Origin: Buttiauxella gaviniae ATCC 51604
Lineage (GTDB): Bacteria > Pseudomonadota > Gammaproteobacteria > Enterobacterales > Enterobacteriaceae
Length of the DNA: 64,000 bases
Reading direction: 5' to 3'
Assembly (NCBI RefSeq): GCF_001654835.1
Contig: NZ_LXEP01000005.1
Location: forward strand, 1-64,000
Shown piece by piece: positions 14,737-24,314 of this stretch. The notes beneath the pieces were generated by a model. It had not been told where the DNA came from. It did no database searches and was given only the letters and a program-made list of their open reading frames with translations. The position numbers were made by a program, and so were the translations under genes. The stretch's first letter is position 1, and every line of letters begins with the position of its first letter.

Positions 14737-15341
14737 CACAAGAGCAGCAAAACCAACTGGACTGGGAAAAAACCGACGGATTGATGCCGGTGATTGTTCA
14801 ACACGCGAAATCTGGTGAAGTGCTGATGCTGGGATATATGAACCCAGAAGCTCTGGCGCAAACCATTGAAAGCGGAAAAGTCACCTTCTTCTCACGCACG
14901 AAACAGCGCTTATGGACCAAAGGCGAAACCTCCGGCAATTACCTCAACGTGGTAAATATTGCCCAGGACTGTGATAACGACACGCTTCTGATTCTGGTCA
15001 ACCCGATTGGCCCAACCTGCCATTTAGGTACCTCAAGCTGCTTTGGTGAAACCCACCACGACTGGCACTTCCTGTATCAACTCGAGCAACTGCTGGCATC
15101 ACGCAAAACTGCCGACCCTGAGAGTTCGTATACCGCGAAGTTGTATGCGAGTGGGACCAAGCGTATTGCACAGAAAGTCGGTGAAGAAGGCGTGGAAACT
15201 GCGCTGGCGGCAACAGTTAATGACCGTTTTGAGCTGAAGAATGAGGCGTCAGATTTGGTGTATCACTTACTGGTATTATTGCAGGATCAGGATTTGGATT
15301 TGAGCGCGGTGATTGAGAATTTGCGGGAAAGGCATAAGTAG
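14730..15341 (+). CDS. hisI: Bifunctional phosphoribosyl-AMP cyclohydrolase / phosphoribosyl-ATP pyrophosphatase
   Basis: The 203-residue fusion carries out steps two and three of the pathway. The N-terminal half is the cyclohydrolase, with the metal-ligand Cys residues in QDCDNDT and [12 protein letters not shown]. The C-terminal half is the pyrophosphohydrolase, with the helix motif [13 protein letters not shown] and [14 protein letters not shown]. It is the last gene of the operon and is followed at once by a strong terminator. Confidence 0.98.
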
Positions 15342-15353
15342 GTTTACGTTGAT

Positions 15354-15385
15354 GTGAAAAAGGCCGCGAAAGCGGCCTTTTTCAC
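15354..15385. terminator. Bidirectional terminator between his operon and wzzB
   Basis: GTGAAAAAGGCCGC and its exact complement flank a GAAA loop (32 bases). It lies 12 bases after the hisI stop and 13 bases after the converging wzzB stop, with A/T tracts on both sides. Confidence 0.92.
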
Positions 15386-15398
15386 ATTTAGATAAGTC

Positions 15399-16394
15399 TT
15401 ACACAATTGGCTTGTAGTTACGCAGTGCGTTACGTCCAAGGACAACACCAGCCCCTAGAATCAGACCAACCAGAGCACCCAAGACTAATGTCAGACCCTT
15501 TTTCGGGCTATCACGGCGAATTGGCAAACTTGGTTTCATTACATAGCGGAAGGCGTAAGTAGTATCTGGTTTAGACTTCAACGCATTGATCGCTAACAAA
15601 GTTTGACGAGCGCTGAAGTAAGACTCATCCAGAGGCAGTGGACGCGTCGCTTCATTCTTAATGATGGATGAAAGCGCATCACTACCTAATACAAACAATG
15701 TGTCTTCAGACAGCGTTTCAGCCTGCTGAACCAGGGTGTTTTTGATGTTGGATTGCTGCGCAACTATCAATGCCTGATTCAGGATCTCCAGACGCTTGTC
15801 TTTCTTCTCTTGAGCAATTTTCTCTTTGGTTGCCAAATCGACTTTCAGATCTTCAACTTTAGAATTGATACTGGTCTGCAAGTCATCATCAAGCTCGGTA
15901 ACAATGCGTTTATTAATTTGCTGAATATAATTGGTGAGCGTTTTTTGTGCCTCACCTGCGGTAGTTGCAACATAGCTCACTTTCAGTGGAACAGGCTGCC
16001 CTTTTACCGATTCTTCTATCGTCAATTTTTCAGGCTTTTCTTGATTGTCTAACTGTTCGGACAAAGCAGACAACGCTGAGTTAAACCGGCCAAAGAAACG
16101 CTGCTGTATCTCTCCAATACTCGGAATACTTGACGGATTTTGGCTATACAGAATATTCATTGAGTTATTGTAGTTCGCAATTTGCCCTGAATCCGGCAAC
16201 GTAATGATAGCCTCCGAGGTCCATTTCTCTTTAGCAACGAACAGATAGATAACAGCAAGGATTATAGCTGCGACAGCAAAAGCGATTATGGTAACTTTAC
16301 CCTTCCATAACTGCATTAAAATATCAATTAAATCAATAGATTCCATCGACTCAGCAATGTGGTTTTTGCCCGCATTATTGTTATCTTGGTTCAT
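15399..16394 (-). CDS. wzzB: O-antigen chain length determinant WzzB
   Basis: Wzz is an inner-membrane PCP1 co-polymerase that sets how many O units Wzy joins. The 331-residue protein has a first membrane segment near residues 32-54, just after LIDILMQLWKGK, a long periplasmic coiled-coil-rich domain, and a C-terminal segment with the Pro-rich entry (LPIRRDSPKKG) and Gly-rich helix of the family. The ATG at 16394 (MNQDN) has TAGGG before it and matches the usual family N-terminus; an ATG at 16418 would add eight residues. E. coli has ugd between wzzB and gnd; here that gene is absent. Confidence 0.93.
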   Translation of the reverse strand: MNQDNNNAGKNHIAESMESIDLIDILMQLWKGKVTIIAFAVAAIILAVIYLFVAKEKWTSEAIITLPDSGQIANYNNSMNILYSQNPSSIPSIGEIQQRFFGRFNSALSALSEQLDNQEKPEKLTIEESVKGQPVPLKVSYVATTAGEAQKTLTNYIQQINKRIVTELDDDLQTSINSKVEDLKVDLATKEKIAQEKKDKRLEILNQALIVAQQSNIKNTLVQQAETLSEDTLFVLGSDALSSIIKNEATRPLPLDESYFSARQTLLAINALKSKPDTTYAFRYVMKPSLPIRRDSPKKGLTLVLGALVGLILGAGVVLGRNALRNYKPIV

Positions 16395-16581
16395 GTTTAC
16401 CCTAGAGAAAGTAGTCACATTCAGTTATTTAAGTGCACGAGATAATTGTAGATGAAATATTTAATTGAAAAATAAGAATTTTGTTCAAAAATATTATATC
16501 TCATCACATGTGTTAATTTAGTGTTAACACTTATTCACTAACTGTATCATGTTCAATCGAGAAAACTAGTCGGTTAATCCG
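16395..16581. other. wzzB upstream region
   Basis: This AT-rich stretch contains a TATAAT on the minus strand at 16493-16498, a possible -10 box about 100 bases before the wzzB ATG, and a perfect 10-base palindrome GTGTTAACAC at 16521-16530 just upstream of it. No convincing -35 box is visible. The palindrome could be an operator; that is inference. Confidence 0.35.
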
Positions 16582-16610
16582 AAAAAAAGCGGCCCTAAAA
16601 AGGACCGCTT
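16582..16610 (-). terminator. Terminator of gnd / end of the O-antigen transcript
   Basis: On the minus strand AAGCGGTCC pairs with GGGCCGCTT (one G-T pair) around a TTTTTA loop, followed by seven T. It starts about 28 bases after the gnd stop. Confidence 0.8.
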
Positions 16611-16638
16611 AAGTAACCACTTTACTGTAGGCAAATGA

Positions 16639-18048
16639 CTATTCAAGCCATTCAGTATGGAATACACCTTCTTTGTCAGTGCGCTTATAGGTATGCGCAC
16701 CAAAGTAGTCGCGCTGCGCCTGAATCAGGTTAGCAGGCAGAACCGCTGAGCGATAGCTATCGTAGTAAGAGATAGCTGCGGAGAAAGTCGGTGTTGGAAT
16801 ACCATTTTGTACCGCGTAAGAAACGACATCACGCAGTGCCTGTTGATATTCGTCAGCAATCTGTTTGAAGTATGGTGCCAACAACAAGTTTGCAATCGCT
16901 GGGTTCTCAGCGTAAGCATCAGTGATTTTCTGCAAGAACTGGGCGCGAATAATACACCCTGCACGGAAAATCTTAGCAATCTCGCCGTAGTTGAGATCCC
17001 AGTTATTCTCTTCAGAAGCGGCACGCAGTTGTGAGAAGCCCTGTGCGTAAGAGACGATCTTGCCCAGATACAATGCACGACGCACTTTCTCGGAGAACTC
17101 AGCTTTATCACCGGCGAATGGTTTAGCTTGCGGGCCGCTCAGTACTTTAGATGCGGCAACACGTTGCTCTTTCAATGAAGAGATATAACGCGCAAACACA
17201 GATTCAGTGATAAGCGACAGTGGCTCACCGAGATCCAGCGAGCTTTGGCTAGTCCACTTACCAGTACCTTTATTCGCTGCTTCGTCAAGAATCACATCAA
17301 CCAGATAGTTACCGTCTTCATCTTTTTTAGTGAAGATGTCTTTAGTGATGTCAATCAGATAGCTACTCAACTCACCTTTGTTCCAGTCGGTAAAGGTGGT
17401 TGCCAACTCTTCATTGGACAGATTCAGGCCATTTTTAAGCAGCGAATATGCTTCAGCGATAAGTTGCATGTCGCCGTATTCAATGCCGTTGTGAACCATT
17501 TTGACATAGTGACCAGCACCATCAGCACCGATATAAGCAACACATGGCTCGCCATCTTCTGCTACTGCGGCAATCTGCTTAAGAATTGGTGCAACCAGTT
17601 CGTAAGCTTCTTTCTGACCGCCAGGCATGATAGATGGGCCTTTCAGGGCGCCTTCTTCACCACCAGAAACACCGGTACCAATGAAGTTAAAACCTTCTGC
17701 AGACAGTTCACGGTTACGGCGGATAGTGTCGTGATAGAAGGTATTGCCACCATCGATAAGAATGTCACCCTTATCAAGATAAGGCTTCAAAGAATCAATG
17801 GTTTTGTCCGTGGCTTCGCCTGCCTTAACCATTAATAAAATACGACGAGGAGTTTCAAGAGATTCAACAAATTCTTGCACTGTGTAATAAGGAACCAGCT
17901 TCTTGCCCGGGTTCTCAGCGATAACTTCTTCAGTTTTATCGCCTGAACGGTTGAACACGGAAACGGTATAGCCACGGCTTTCGATATTGAGCGCCAGGTT
18001 GCGCCCCATCACTGCCATGCCAACGACGCCGATCTGTTGCTTGGACAT
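16639..18048 (-). CDS. gnd: 6-phosphogluconate dehydrogenase, decarboxylating
   Basis: Gnd oxidises 6-phosphogluconate to ribulose 5-phosphate, CO2 and NADPH in the pentose phosphate pathway. The 469-residue protein has the N-terminal dinucleotide fold ([13 protein letters not shown], residues 7-19), the substrate-binding GVSGGEEGA segment and the catalytic [13 protein letters not shown] helix. It is a housekeeping gene, but it marks the 3' border of the O-antigen cassette, and in enterics it often recombines together with it. Base composition here is normal, unlike wzy on its upstream side. Confidence 0.98.
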   Translation of the reverse strand: MSKQQIGVVGMAVMGRNLALNIESRGYTVSVFNRSGDKTEEVIAENPGKKLVPYYTVQEFVESLETPRRILLMVKAGEATDKTIDSLKPYLDKGDILIDGGNTFYHDTIRRNRELSAEGFNFIGTGVSGGEEGALKGPSIMPGGQKEAYELVAPILKQIAAVAEDGEPCVAYIGADGAGHYVKMVHNGIEYGDMQLIAEAYSLLKNGLNLSNEELATTFTDWNKGELSSYLIDITKDIFTKKDEDGNYLVDVILDEAANKGTGKWTSQSSLDLGEPLSLITESVFARYISSLKEQRVAASKVLSGPQAKPFAGDKAEFSEKVRRALYLGKIVSYAQGFSQLRAASEENNWDLNYGEIAKIFRAGCIIRAQFLQKITDAYAENPAIANLLLAPYFKQIADEYQQALRDVVSYAVQNGIPTPTFSAAISYYDSYRSAVLPANLIQAQRDYFGAHTYKRTDKEGVFHTEWLE

Positions 18049-18123
18049 TACATGCTCCTGTCAGGTAATATATGTAATTTATAACTTAACATCTTATGAA
18101 TACATCGTCAGTTAAACTCTATC

Positions 18124-19293
18124 TCAATAAATTCTTCTTTCATAATTATTTTTTTTGTTGAAATCCACTATCATAATAAGGGATAAAATAAAAAACCAAT
18201 AGCTAGCATAAATCATGACATTTATTTTTAACAAGCACAACATTATAATTAATATTTTCTGAAATGAAAAATTCCTTATCAAAAAAAACAAAAATAAAAT
18301 ATTTATTACTAAGCCACCAAAAACACCAAATATTGTAATATTTGCACCCCAAAAAGTAAGATCATATAGACCTTGAAAAAATAGTGGCATTTTAAATAAA
18401 TCATACCCCATGAGACCTGCTCCACCATATAAATATTTGGGATTCTGAAGGAAATAATTAATAGTGTCGATTTTAGTGTTATTACTACCATCACCGCCCA
18501 TAATAAACAATTGATATCTTTGTAATAGATAATCATTAAAACAGGCGACTAATAACAACAAACAACCTATCATCACAAATATAAACATTGGCTGTCTAAA
18601 GATTTTTTTTATATTCACTAAAAATAAAAAACAAAAAACCTGTATAATACCAACAATTGAGAATGACATTGCCACTGTGACCAATGACAAATACCCCCGT
18701 TTGTTAATATAACCACCAAGTAAATACCGAATACTAATAAGACAAATAATTGCAGAAGAATATTCAGCAGGTTCATTAAATATCCCTGACGCACGAAAAA
18801 GTGTATCATGAAAATTTCTTGCACCAAACCCACCTGACAATCGACTATAATCTAGGTAAAAATTTAATACATAATAAGAGATAAATTGAATTAAAAAAAA
18901 CAATACATTAATTGACAATGTTAAATCAATAGCTCGTTTTAATTTATCAATCGTGAAAGAACTAGAAAAAAAACACACGCAAAAGTAAAAACATCCAACT
19001 AGAGATAATATCAAATTAATATTTATACGTTCTTTATAATCAACATATTGAACAACTATAATATAGTTGATGCATAGCACAATGAAAAATAGAAAAAAAA
19101 GGACCAACCCTTTTGTATAAATAACCCTAGAATTTAACAATGTAAAAGTTATAGCTACTAGAGGTAATACTCCCCAGGCAATAGTTACTCCGATACTACT
19201 TCCTAGAGGGAAGAAAGCGGCTAAGACACAAAAAAATATATTTTGATCTTGGATCTTTTTTTTGTTAGAAGTCATACATATTTGTGCGTTCAT
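18124..19293 (-). CDS. wzy: Probable O-antigen polymerase Wzy
   Basis: The 389-residue protein is almost entirely hydrophobic, with about ten or more membrane segments separated by short loops and one longer hydrophilic loop in the second half (around FNDYLLQRYQLF and the GGDGSNNTK stretch). This is the Wzy profile; sequence similarity between Wzy families is too low for a motif call. Wzy joins lipid-linked O units on the periplasmic side. The ATG at 19293 has AGGGG six bases before it and overlaps the preceding glycosyltransferase by 29 bases. It is the last gene of the cassette before gnd and is very AT-rich. The assignment comes from topology, position and the lack of any other candidate. 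Confidence 0.8.
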   Translation of the reverse strand: MNAQICMTSNKKKIQDQNIFFCVLAAFFPLGSSIGVTIAWGVLPLVAITFTLLNSRVIYTKGLVLFFLFFIVLCINYIIVVQYVDYKERININLILSLVGCFYFCVCFFSSSFTIDKLKRAIDLTLSINVLFFLIQFISYYVLNFYLDYSRLSGGFGARNFHDTLFRASGIFNEPAEYSSAIICLISIRYLLGGYINKRGYLSLVTVAMSFSIVGIIQVFCFLFLVNIKKIFRQPMFIFVMIGCLLLLVACFNDYLLQRYQLFIMGGDGSNNTKIDTINYFLQNPKYLYGGAGLMGYDLFKMPLFFQGLYDLTFWGANITIFGVFGGLVINILFLFFLIRNFSFQKILIIMLCLLKINVMIYASYWFFILSLIMIVDFNKKNNYERRIY

Positions 19294-20491
19294 GATTGAC
19301 CCCTATTTTATTTGATAGAACCCACAGAATAAGTGAAAATTTATAACCCAATGGTACATTATAATCTTTATTTTTTTCATCCATGTTGTAATAATAATCT
19401 TTCAAAACTGACTTCATTTTCTTTAACGAAAAAACCTCTGCCCTGTTTCGATGATTTTCACTTAATAAATTATAATCAATATTGTTTAGGGATAATAAAT
19501 ACTTCATAAGTTCAGAAAAGTTTCGATTTGAAGCATTCAGACCTTTTTCCTGGAAAGAAAGCCCCTGCGTATGTGTTAGGAACCCTGGAGTTAAGCCTTG
19601 TCGTTCTGACTCCACACCAATAATAGCTGGGACACCTGCGGCCGCAGCTTCAACAATTGCCGTACCACAGCCAACAAATGCAAAGGCGCCATCAAGTATA
19701 CTAGGTAATTTACTATATTCCACATCACCAAAAAAAATAGTTTCAACTCTCTTTTCCAGAGCGTATTTCTTTATCTTTTCCTTTTCAGGTCCATCTCCAT
19801 AGATTTCAAAAACAAATCGATCGTTAAGATTTAATTTATTTAATGCATCAATCATATTATAATTATAAGTTTTAAAATCCACCAAACGACCAATAGATAT
19901 TATTCTTTGACTATGTTTGTCTGGGTTACACATTGCATAAAGCTCGGTATTAACCCCAATGGGCAACTTATTAACATAAGGCTTATGAAAAATATTTCCA
20001 TAAAGATTGCAAGTATAATCATTCATAAAAATAACATTTTTTGAGTCTATTTCATGAAAATTACACAACTGCATTCTTCTCATTTTGTTGTGTGTATCGC
20101 CCCATTGAAATTCACGAGAATGATACACTCCAACTGATTCTATCTTTCTTTGTGGTAGAATCTCATTTATTCTTTTCATTAACATTAGAGAGAAAGAGCA
20201 ACTTGCATGAATTATATCAACATTATTAAAAAGCGTTTTTATGATTTTTTTGTTAAGTGGAAATATTGTTCTTAATGTGGCAAATTTAGGATCAAAGGTT
20301 TTCATTATATCCTTTAGAAAAATAACTTCTCCATGTTTTTTAAATTTTGTTAACAATTCATTATTAAATGAGTCGCTCATAATAAGCAGTTTATAATAGA
20401 ACTCACCATCTAATTGTTCTGCAGCTCTAACTAAAAACGTTTCGATTCCGCCTAGGTTAAATCCACTATTAATAAACAAAATTGTCTTCAT
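19265..20491 (-). CDS. Glycosyltransferase, GT4-type (O-antigen)
   Basis: The 408-residue protein has the GT-B fold signs of family GT4: an N-terminal GGIETFLVRAAEQL segment, EIYGDGPEKEKIKKYA in the second domain, and the donor-binding GTAIVEAAAAGVPAIIG stretch with its E-x7-type acidic/alanine pattern. Such enzymes are retaining transferases that add one sugar to the undecaprenyl-linked O unit at the cytoplasmic face. The donor cannot be read from sequence. It overlaps wzx upstream by four bases and wzy downstream, so it is part of one coupled transcript. Confidence 0.85.
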   Translation of the reverse strand: MKTILFINSGFNLGGIETFLVRAAEQLDGEFYYKLLIMSDSFNNELLTKFKKHGEVIFLKDIMKTFDPKFATLRTIFPLNKKIIKTLFNNVDIIHASCSFSLMLMKRINEILPQRKIESVGVYHSREFQWGDTHNKMRRMQLCNFHEIDSKNVIFMNDYTCNLYGNIFHKPYVNKLPIGVNTELYAMCNPDKHSQRIISIGRLVDFKTYNYNMIDALNKLNLNDRFVFEIYGDGPEKEKIKKYALEKRVETIFFGDVEYSKLPSILDGAFAFVGCGTAIVEAAAAGVPAIIGVESERQGLTPGFLTHTQGLSFQEKGLNASNRNFSELMKYLLSLNNIDYNLLSENHRNRAEVFSLKKMKSVLKDYYYNMDEKNKDYNVPLGYKFSLILWVLSNKIGVNHERTNMYDF

Positions 20492-22014
20492 ACTCTTCTC
20501 CTTTTAAGATAACTATTAATTTCCATCCAAAAAGAGAAAATTAAACATGTTATTGCTGCAAAAGATACAATCATTCCAATCATGAGAAAAAATAACACCC
20601 TTGAACTATAATCCACATTATCGATATACAATCTCGACATACAAAATATTACGGAAAAAGATATCACAAGAGGAAGTGTTATATCTCTTAACACCCATTG
20701 CATATGATGTTTTGGAGCATAAACATGATGCACAAAACCAGACCATATAAATAAAGTAAATATATTCAAACAAAGCCAAATCCAGCCAGTACCGTATGCA
20801 CCATAAGTTCGCGAAAAAAAGTATATCAAAGGAATTAATAAGATAAAAGCAACAGTATTATATACTATATGCAATTTTAATTTGCCATGTGCATATTGTA
20901 AAAAATATTGAAAACTAATCAATGCAAGTAAACCATTTCCTAAAGCATAGAGTGGTAAAATTTCTCTTCCCCAGTGAGAAGCTTCAGTATTTTTTGTCCA
21001 TGCATATAAAATTTTTTCTGCATTCAAGCATAACATAAACACAATTGGGAAAATAACACTTGAAATAAATCTTGTGGCTTTATGATATAAACCAAGCATT
21101 TCATCTTTTTTGTTTAAATTTAATAGATATGCCATTCGTGGCAAAATAGCATTATTAACTGGGGTAGCAAGCATCGTAATCCCATTAACCAATGTAATTA
21201 CAAGCATAAAGTAACCAAAATCACTTAATTTTAGAAAAGAGGAGAGAAGAAGCTTGTCTAATTGTGTAAGAAAAAGCCAAATACTTGTTGTATAGGCTGT
21301 TCCGATCATAAAGGGAAATGTTTTTTTTAAACAAGAAGGTGATAATAGCGGAATTTTTATAAAATAAGAAAGTCGGCCAAGATATAAATTAGAATAAAAT
21401 TTAATACCGTATAATAAAACTTCAACAATAGTAAGTAAAATTTGGTATATGAAATAACCAGTAATTGTCATATTGAAATGCATAAATAGCAATATCGGGA
21501 ATGGTAACCTCAGGGTAATAATAATAACGTTGATAACATTGACCCAAACTTGCTGTTCAAAACCATTAATACCACTTTTGTATAAACTAACAAACCAGCG
21601 TAAACCAAGCATCCCCCCCATTAAAAGCAGACAATTAGCAACCTCTGTAACATTTAAGTTATTTAGCTTTAACCAATGAATTGCAATATAATGACTTAAA
21701 AATAAAGACGTCATTATCATTACGACTGCTATAATAAAAAAGATCGTTTCCAAACTACGTGCAAGTTTAAGTATATAGGTTTTACTCGCATTTGTACCAT
21801 TATTATTAATAGCGACTTCTCTCCCCAAAGTAGGAGACATCCCTAAATCAAATAAAAGCATCCAAGATTGAAGTAATGTAAAAAATGCAATTAAACCATA
21901 GGATTCTGCATCTAAGAGTTTTAAATAAAAAGGTAATATAACGATACCAATAACGGCTAAGTATATCTGTCCTATATAATTAAATATTACATTTGTTTTA
22001 AGTCTATTTTTCAT
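20488..22014 (-). CDS. wzx: O-unit flippase Wzx
   Basis: The 508-residue membrane protein has the polysaccharide-transporter (MOP superfamily) pattern: the first helix begins near residue 8 with VIFNYIGQIYLAVIGIVILP, followed by YGLIAFFTLLQSW and about a dozen segments in all, ending in a short basic tail. Wzx moves the finished lipid-linked O unit across the inner membrane. The start at 22014 (MKNRLK) follows the upstream stop directly; an ATG at 22044 lies inside the previous gene and has no ribosome site. It is very AT-rich, like its neighbours. Confidence 0.9.
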   Translation of the reverse strand: MKNRLKTNVIFNYIGQIYLAVIGIVILPFYLKLLDAESYGLIAFFTLLQSWMLLFDLGMSPTLGREVAINNNGTNASKTYILKLARSLETIFFIIAVVMIMTSLFLSHYIAIHWLKLNNLNVTEVANCLLLMGGMLGLRWFVSLYKSGINGFEQQVWVNVINVIIITLRLPFPILLFMHFNMTITGYFIYQILLTIVEVLLYGIKFYSNLYLGRLSYFIKIPLLSPSCLKKTFPFMIGTAYTTSIWLFLTQLDKLLLSSFLKLSDFGYFMLVITLVNGITMLATPVNNAILPRMAYLLNLNKKDEMLGLYHKATRFISSVIFPIVFMLCLNAEKILYAWTKNTEASHWGREILPLYALGNGLLALISFQYFLQYAHGKLKLHIVYNTVAFILLIPLIYFFSRTYGAYGTGWIWLCLNIFTLFIWSGFVHHVYAPKHHMQWVLRDITLPLVISFSVIFCMSRLYIDNVDYSSRVLFFLMIGMIVSFAAITCLIFSFWMEINSYLKRRRV

Positions 22015-22015
22015 T

Positions 22016-22930
22016 TTAAAAAACTCTGAACACAAATATTGCAAATAAAAAAAGACGGTCTCTAAATCGTCTTCTAAGTTTATTTACCTTACATGCTAAT
22101 AAAAATCTATCAATGAATTTATTAGACTTTATTAATGGTAAAATCTCTTTGTTATCATGATCAAAAATTTCGAATATTTTCAAGACTTCTTTAATATACC
22201 ATCCATTTCTGATCAATATTATTCTTTTCCAAAAAGCACGAAAGCTATTATTTGCACCAACTTGATTATTTTGATGTTGTCTATATAGCATAGTAGGTTC
22301 AGGATCAATAAACCAGCTGTAATTATTAGCACGACAAAATGCATATATTAGCCAATCGTGCAAAGCTATATCAAGAATGATACTTTTATTTAATGTACAG
22401 AAACGTTTAAACTCCTTGGCTACATTCTCTCTTAATACATAAGTACAACCAGGCCCGGCAGCTTCAAAAAAGTAATCAAATTCGACCTGTGGTTGTGATT
22501 TACTGATCAAACATCTTCGATGATCATCCCAAAATGCAACTACATTACTCGAATAAACATGTTTATGTTGTAAATTTTTAATTGCCCTTTCCAATTTATT
22601 TTCATACCATAAATCATCCTGATCAGCTAAAGATACATAATCAAAACTAGATAAATCTGTATCTAGTAAAAGTCTATAGAAATTTCGTGCGGCTCCACCA
22701 AACCGCTCTCCATAGGGCAATATTACTATATTTGTATATTGCTTGCTTAATTCATTACATAGATTAAGTGTATTATCAATTGATAAATCAATGCTGATGA
22801 ATATTGTAACACTTACATTTTTTTGCGTAATAATTGTTTTAATTTGCTCTTCAATATATTGTTCACCATTATAAGCTGCTAATAATACTGCGACGGTATA
22901 TAATTTATGTTGTGACTCGTGTATATTCAA
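22016..22930 (-). CDS. Glycosyltransferase family 2 (possible rhamnosyltransferase)
   Basis: The 304-residue protein begins with the GT-A core VAVLLAAYNGEQYIEEQIKT and has the metal-binding DQD in SLADQDDLWYENK, a combination often seen in enterobacterial GT2 enzymes annotated as rhamnosyltransferases. A later HDWLIYAF segment is also typical of that subgroup. It would add a sugar, perhaps L-rhamnose given the rml genes, to the O unit. It overlaps the next upstream gene by four bases. Donor and linkage are not determined by sequence. Confidence 0.82.
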   Translation of the reverse strand: MNIHESQHKLYTVAVLLAAYNGEQYIEEQIKTIITQKNVSVTIFISIDLSIDNTLNLCNELSKQYTNIVILPYGERFGGAARNFYRLLLDTDLSSFDYVSLADQDDLWYENKLERAIKNLQHKHVYSSNVVAFWDDHRRCLISKSQPQVEFDYFFEAAGPGCTYVLRENVAKEFKRFCTLNKSIILDIALHDWLIYAFCRANNYSWFIDPEPTMLYRQHQNNQVGANNSFRAFWKRIILIRNGWYIKEVLKIFEIFDHDNKEILPLIKSNKFIDRFLLACKVNKLRRRFRDRLFLFAIFVFRVF

Positions 22931-23733
22931 CTACGTAACCTCCTGATAAAATTGATAATTTTTCTAAGCGGAGGAAATACTACTATAATTCCTAACAAAC
23001 ATTTAAATTGTTTATCGCGAAATGAGCACATAAATAAAAATGAACTTATCTCGTAGAAATTTTTCCATGCGTTATCGAAACTGGTTATTTGACCATCGTG
23101 ACGACGATAGTAAAAGAGATTATCATCTAAATTTGCAAACTTCATTCCTTTATGAATCATTCTCAAAAAAAGCTCGTGATCTTCCGACATAAAACCAAAT
23201 TTATATCCACCAACGTCTAAAAGTGAACTTTTTCTAAACATTAGTGCAGGATGACATAAAACATTTCTTATAGGTAAGATATTAGTTATCTCTTGAGATG
23301 TTTCATAAAAAGGAAATTTTTTTTCTAAATTTTCTCCATGTTCATCTATGAGTTGTATTCGACATCCAATTACATCATATTCGCTATTATTTTCTAAAAA
23401 CTCAATTTGTTTAATGAAACGATCCCTATGACTTATGTCGTCTGCATCCATACGAGCGATATATTTTCCTCTTGCAAAAGAAATGCCTAAATTTAACGAA
23501 AAGACAAGACCTTTTATATTGGTAATGAGTAATTTAATTCTTTTGTCAGATTCAAGAAAAGGTATTATATCTTTAATATCATAATCGGTCATGCCGTTCA
23601 TAATAATTATTAATTCAAAATCATCAAAACTCTGAGTTAATATACTATTTACTGCATCTGTGAAATATGGGTCAATTCTATTACATGGTAATACGACGCT
23701 AATGAATGGGCAATCTTCTAATTTTTTGGTCAT
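22927..23733 (-). CDS. Glycosyltransferase family 2 (O-antigen)
   Basis: The 268-residue protein has a GT-A domain: SVVLPCNRIDPYFTDAVNSI at the N-terminus, the DAD metal site in YIARMDADDISHRDRF, and EDHELFLRM as the acceptor-side acidic motif. It lacks long membrane segments and should work on the cytoplasmic face. A short gap of 11 bases separates it from the acyltransferase gene. As one of three transferases here it adds one residue of the O unit; which one is unknown. Confidence 0.83.
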   Translation of the reverse strand: MTKKLEDCPFISVVLPCNRIDPYFTDAVNSILTQSFDDFELIIIMNGMTDYDIKDIIPFLESDKRIKLLITNIKGLVFSLNLGISFARGKYIARMDADDISHRDRFIKQIEFLENNSEYDVIGCRIQLIDEHGENLEKKFPFYETSQEITNILPIRNVLCHPALMFRKSSLLDVGGYKFGFMSEDHELFLRMIHKGMKFANLDDNLFYYRRHDGQITSFDNAWKNFYEISSFLFMCSFRDKQFKCLLGIIVVFPPLRKIINFIRRLRS

Positions 23734-23744
23734 ATATAAATACG

Positions 23745-24314
23745 CTATTTCTTCTTAAGATTGAGGAGGTCGTTTTCCAATTCTAGCAAATGCTGCTTTC
23801 TTTTTATTACTTTTTTGGCTGGAACACCTAGGTACGTCCAAAATGTTTCACAATTTTTATTAACGAGCGATAGAGCTCCTATTGCAACTCCTTCTTGTAG
23901 CGTCACATTGGGTAAAATAATTGAACCACTACCTACAATAACGTGTTTTTCAAGAATAACCTCACCAGATTTTACATTCGTGAATTGACTAGGTAACGTT
24001 GGATTTGTTAAGAAATTCCCACTATAATCATCGGTACTTGAGTAGACTGATACTCTAGATGATAGACCACAATAATCAAATAACTTAATAAGTCCGTTAC
24101 CTATAAGTAGACAGAAAACTGCTATATGTACATTATTACCTATTTCGATTCCATCATTACCAGCGGAAATAACACAGAAATCATCGATGCGAACATTATT
24201 ACCAATCATTATACGCTCAGCACCGTATATAGAACATTTCTTGGATATTAATACGTTACAACCAATATTCTTAAAGCCAATTTCTTTTAACTCTGCGTCG
24301 CAGTAATAACTCAT
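23745..24314 (-). CDS. Left-handed beta-helix acyltransferase, probable dTDP-4-amino-4,6-dideoxyglucose N-acyltransferase
   Basis: The 189-residue protein shows hexapeptide repeats through most of its length (for example CSIYGAERIMIGNNVRIDD, GIEIGNNVHIAVF, KHVIVGSGSIILPNVTL) and ends in the usual GVPAKKVIK tail. A long inserted loop (about residues 75-115, with SSTDDYSG) resembles that of nucleotide-sugar N-acyltransferases such as AntD and QdtC, as I recall them. H63 in VHIA is a candidate active-site residue. It overlaps the aminotransferase gene by four bases (ATGA), which strongly suggests it acylates that enzyme's product. The acyl group, acetyl or a larger one, cannot be told. An O-acetyltransferase role is the main alternative. 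Confidence 0.75.
   Translation of the reverse strand: MSYYCDAELKEIGFKNIGCNVLISKKCSIYGAERIMIGNNVRIDDFCVISAGNDGIEIGNNVHIAVFCLLIGNGLIKLFDYCGLSSRVSVYSSTDDYSGNFLTNPTLPSQFTNVKSGEVILEKHVIVGSGSIILPNVTLQEGVAIGALSLVNKNCETFWTYLGVPAKKVIKRKQHLLELENDLLNLKKK

Noticed and set aside
17245-17835. A 196-codon open frame on the plus strand
   Set aside because: It lies wholly antisense to gnd, has no ribosome site and no family resemblance; it is a shadow of gnd codon use.
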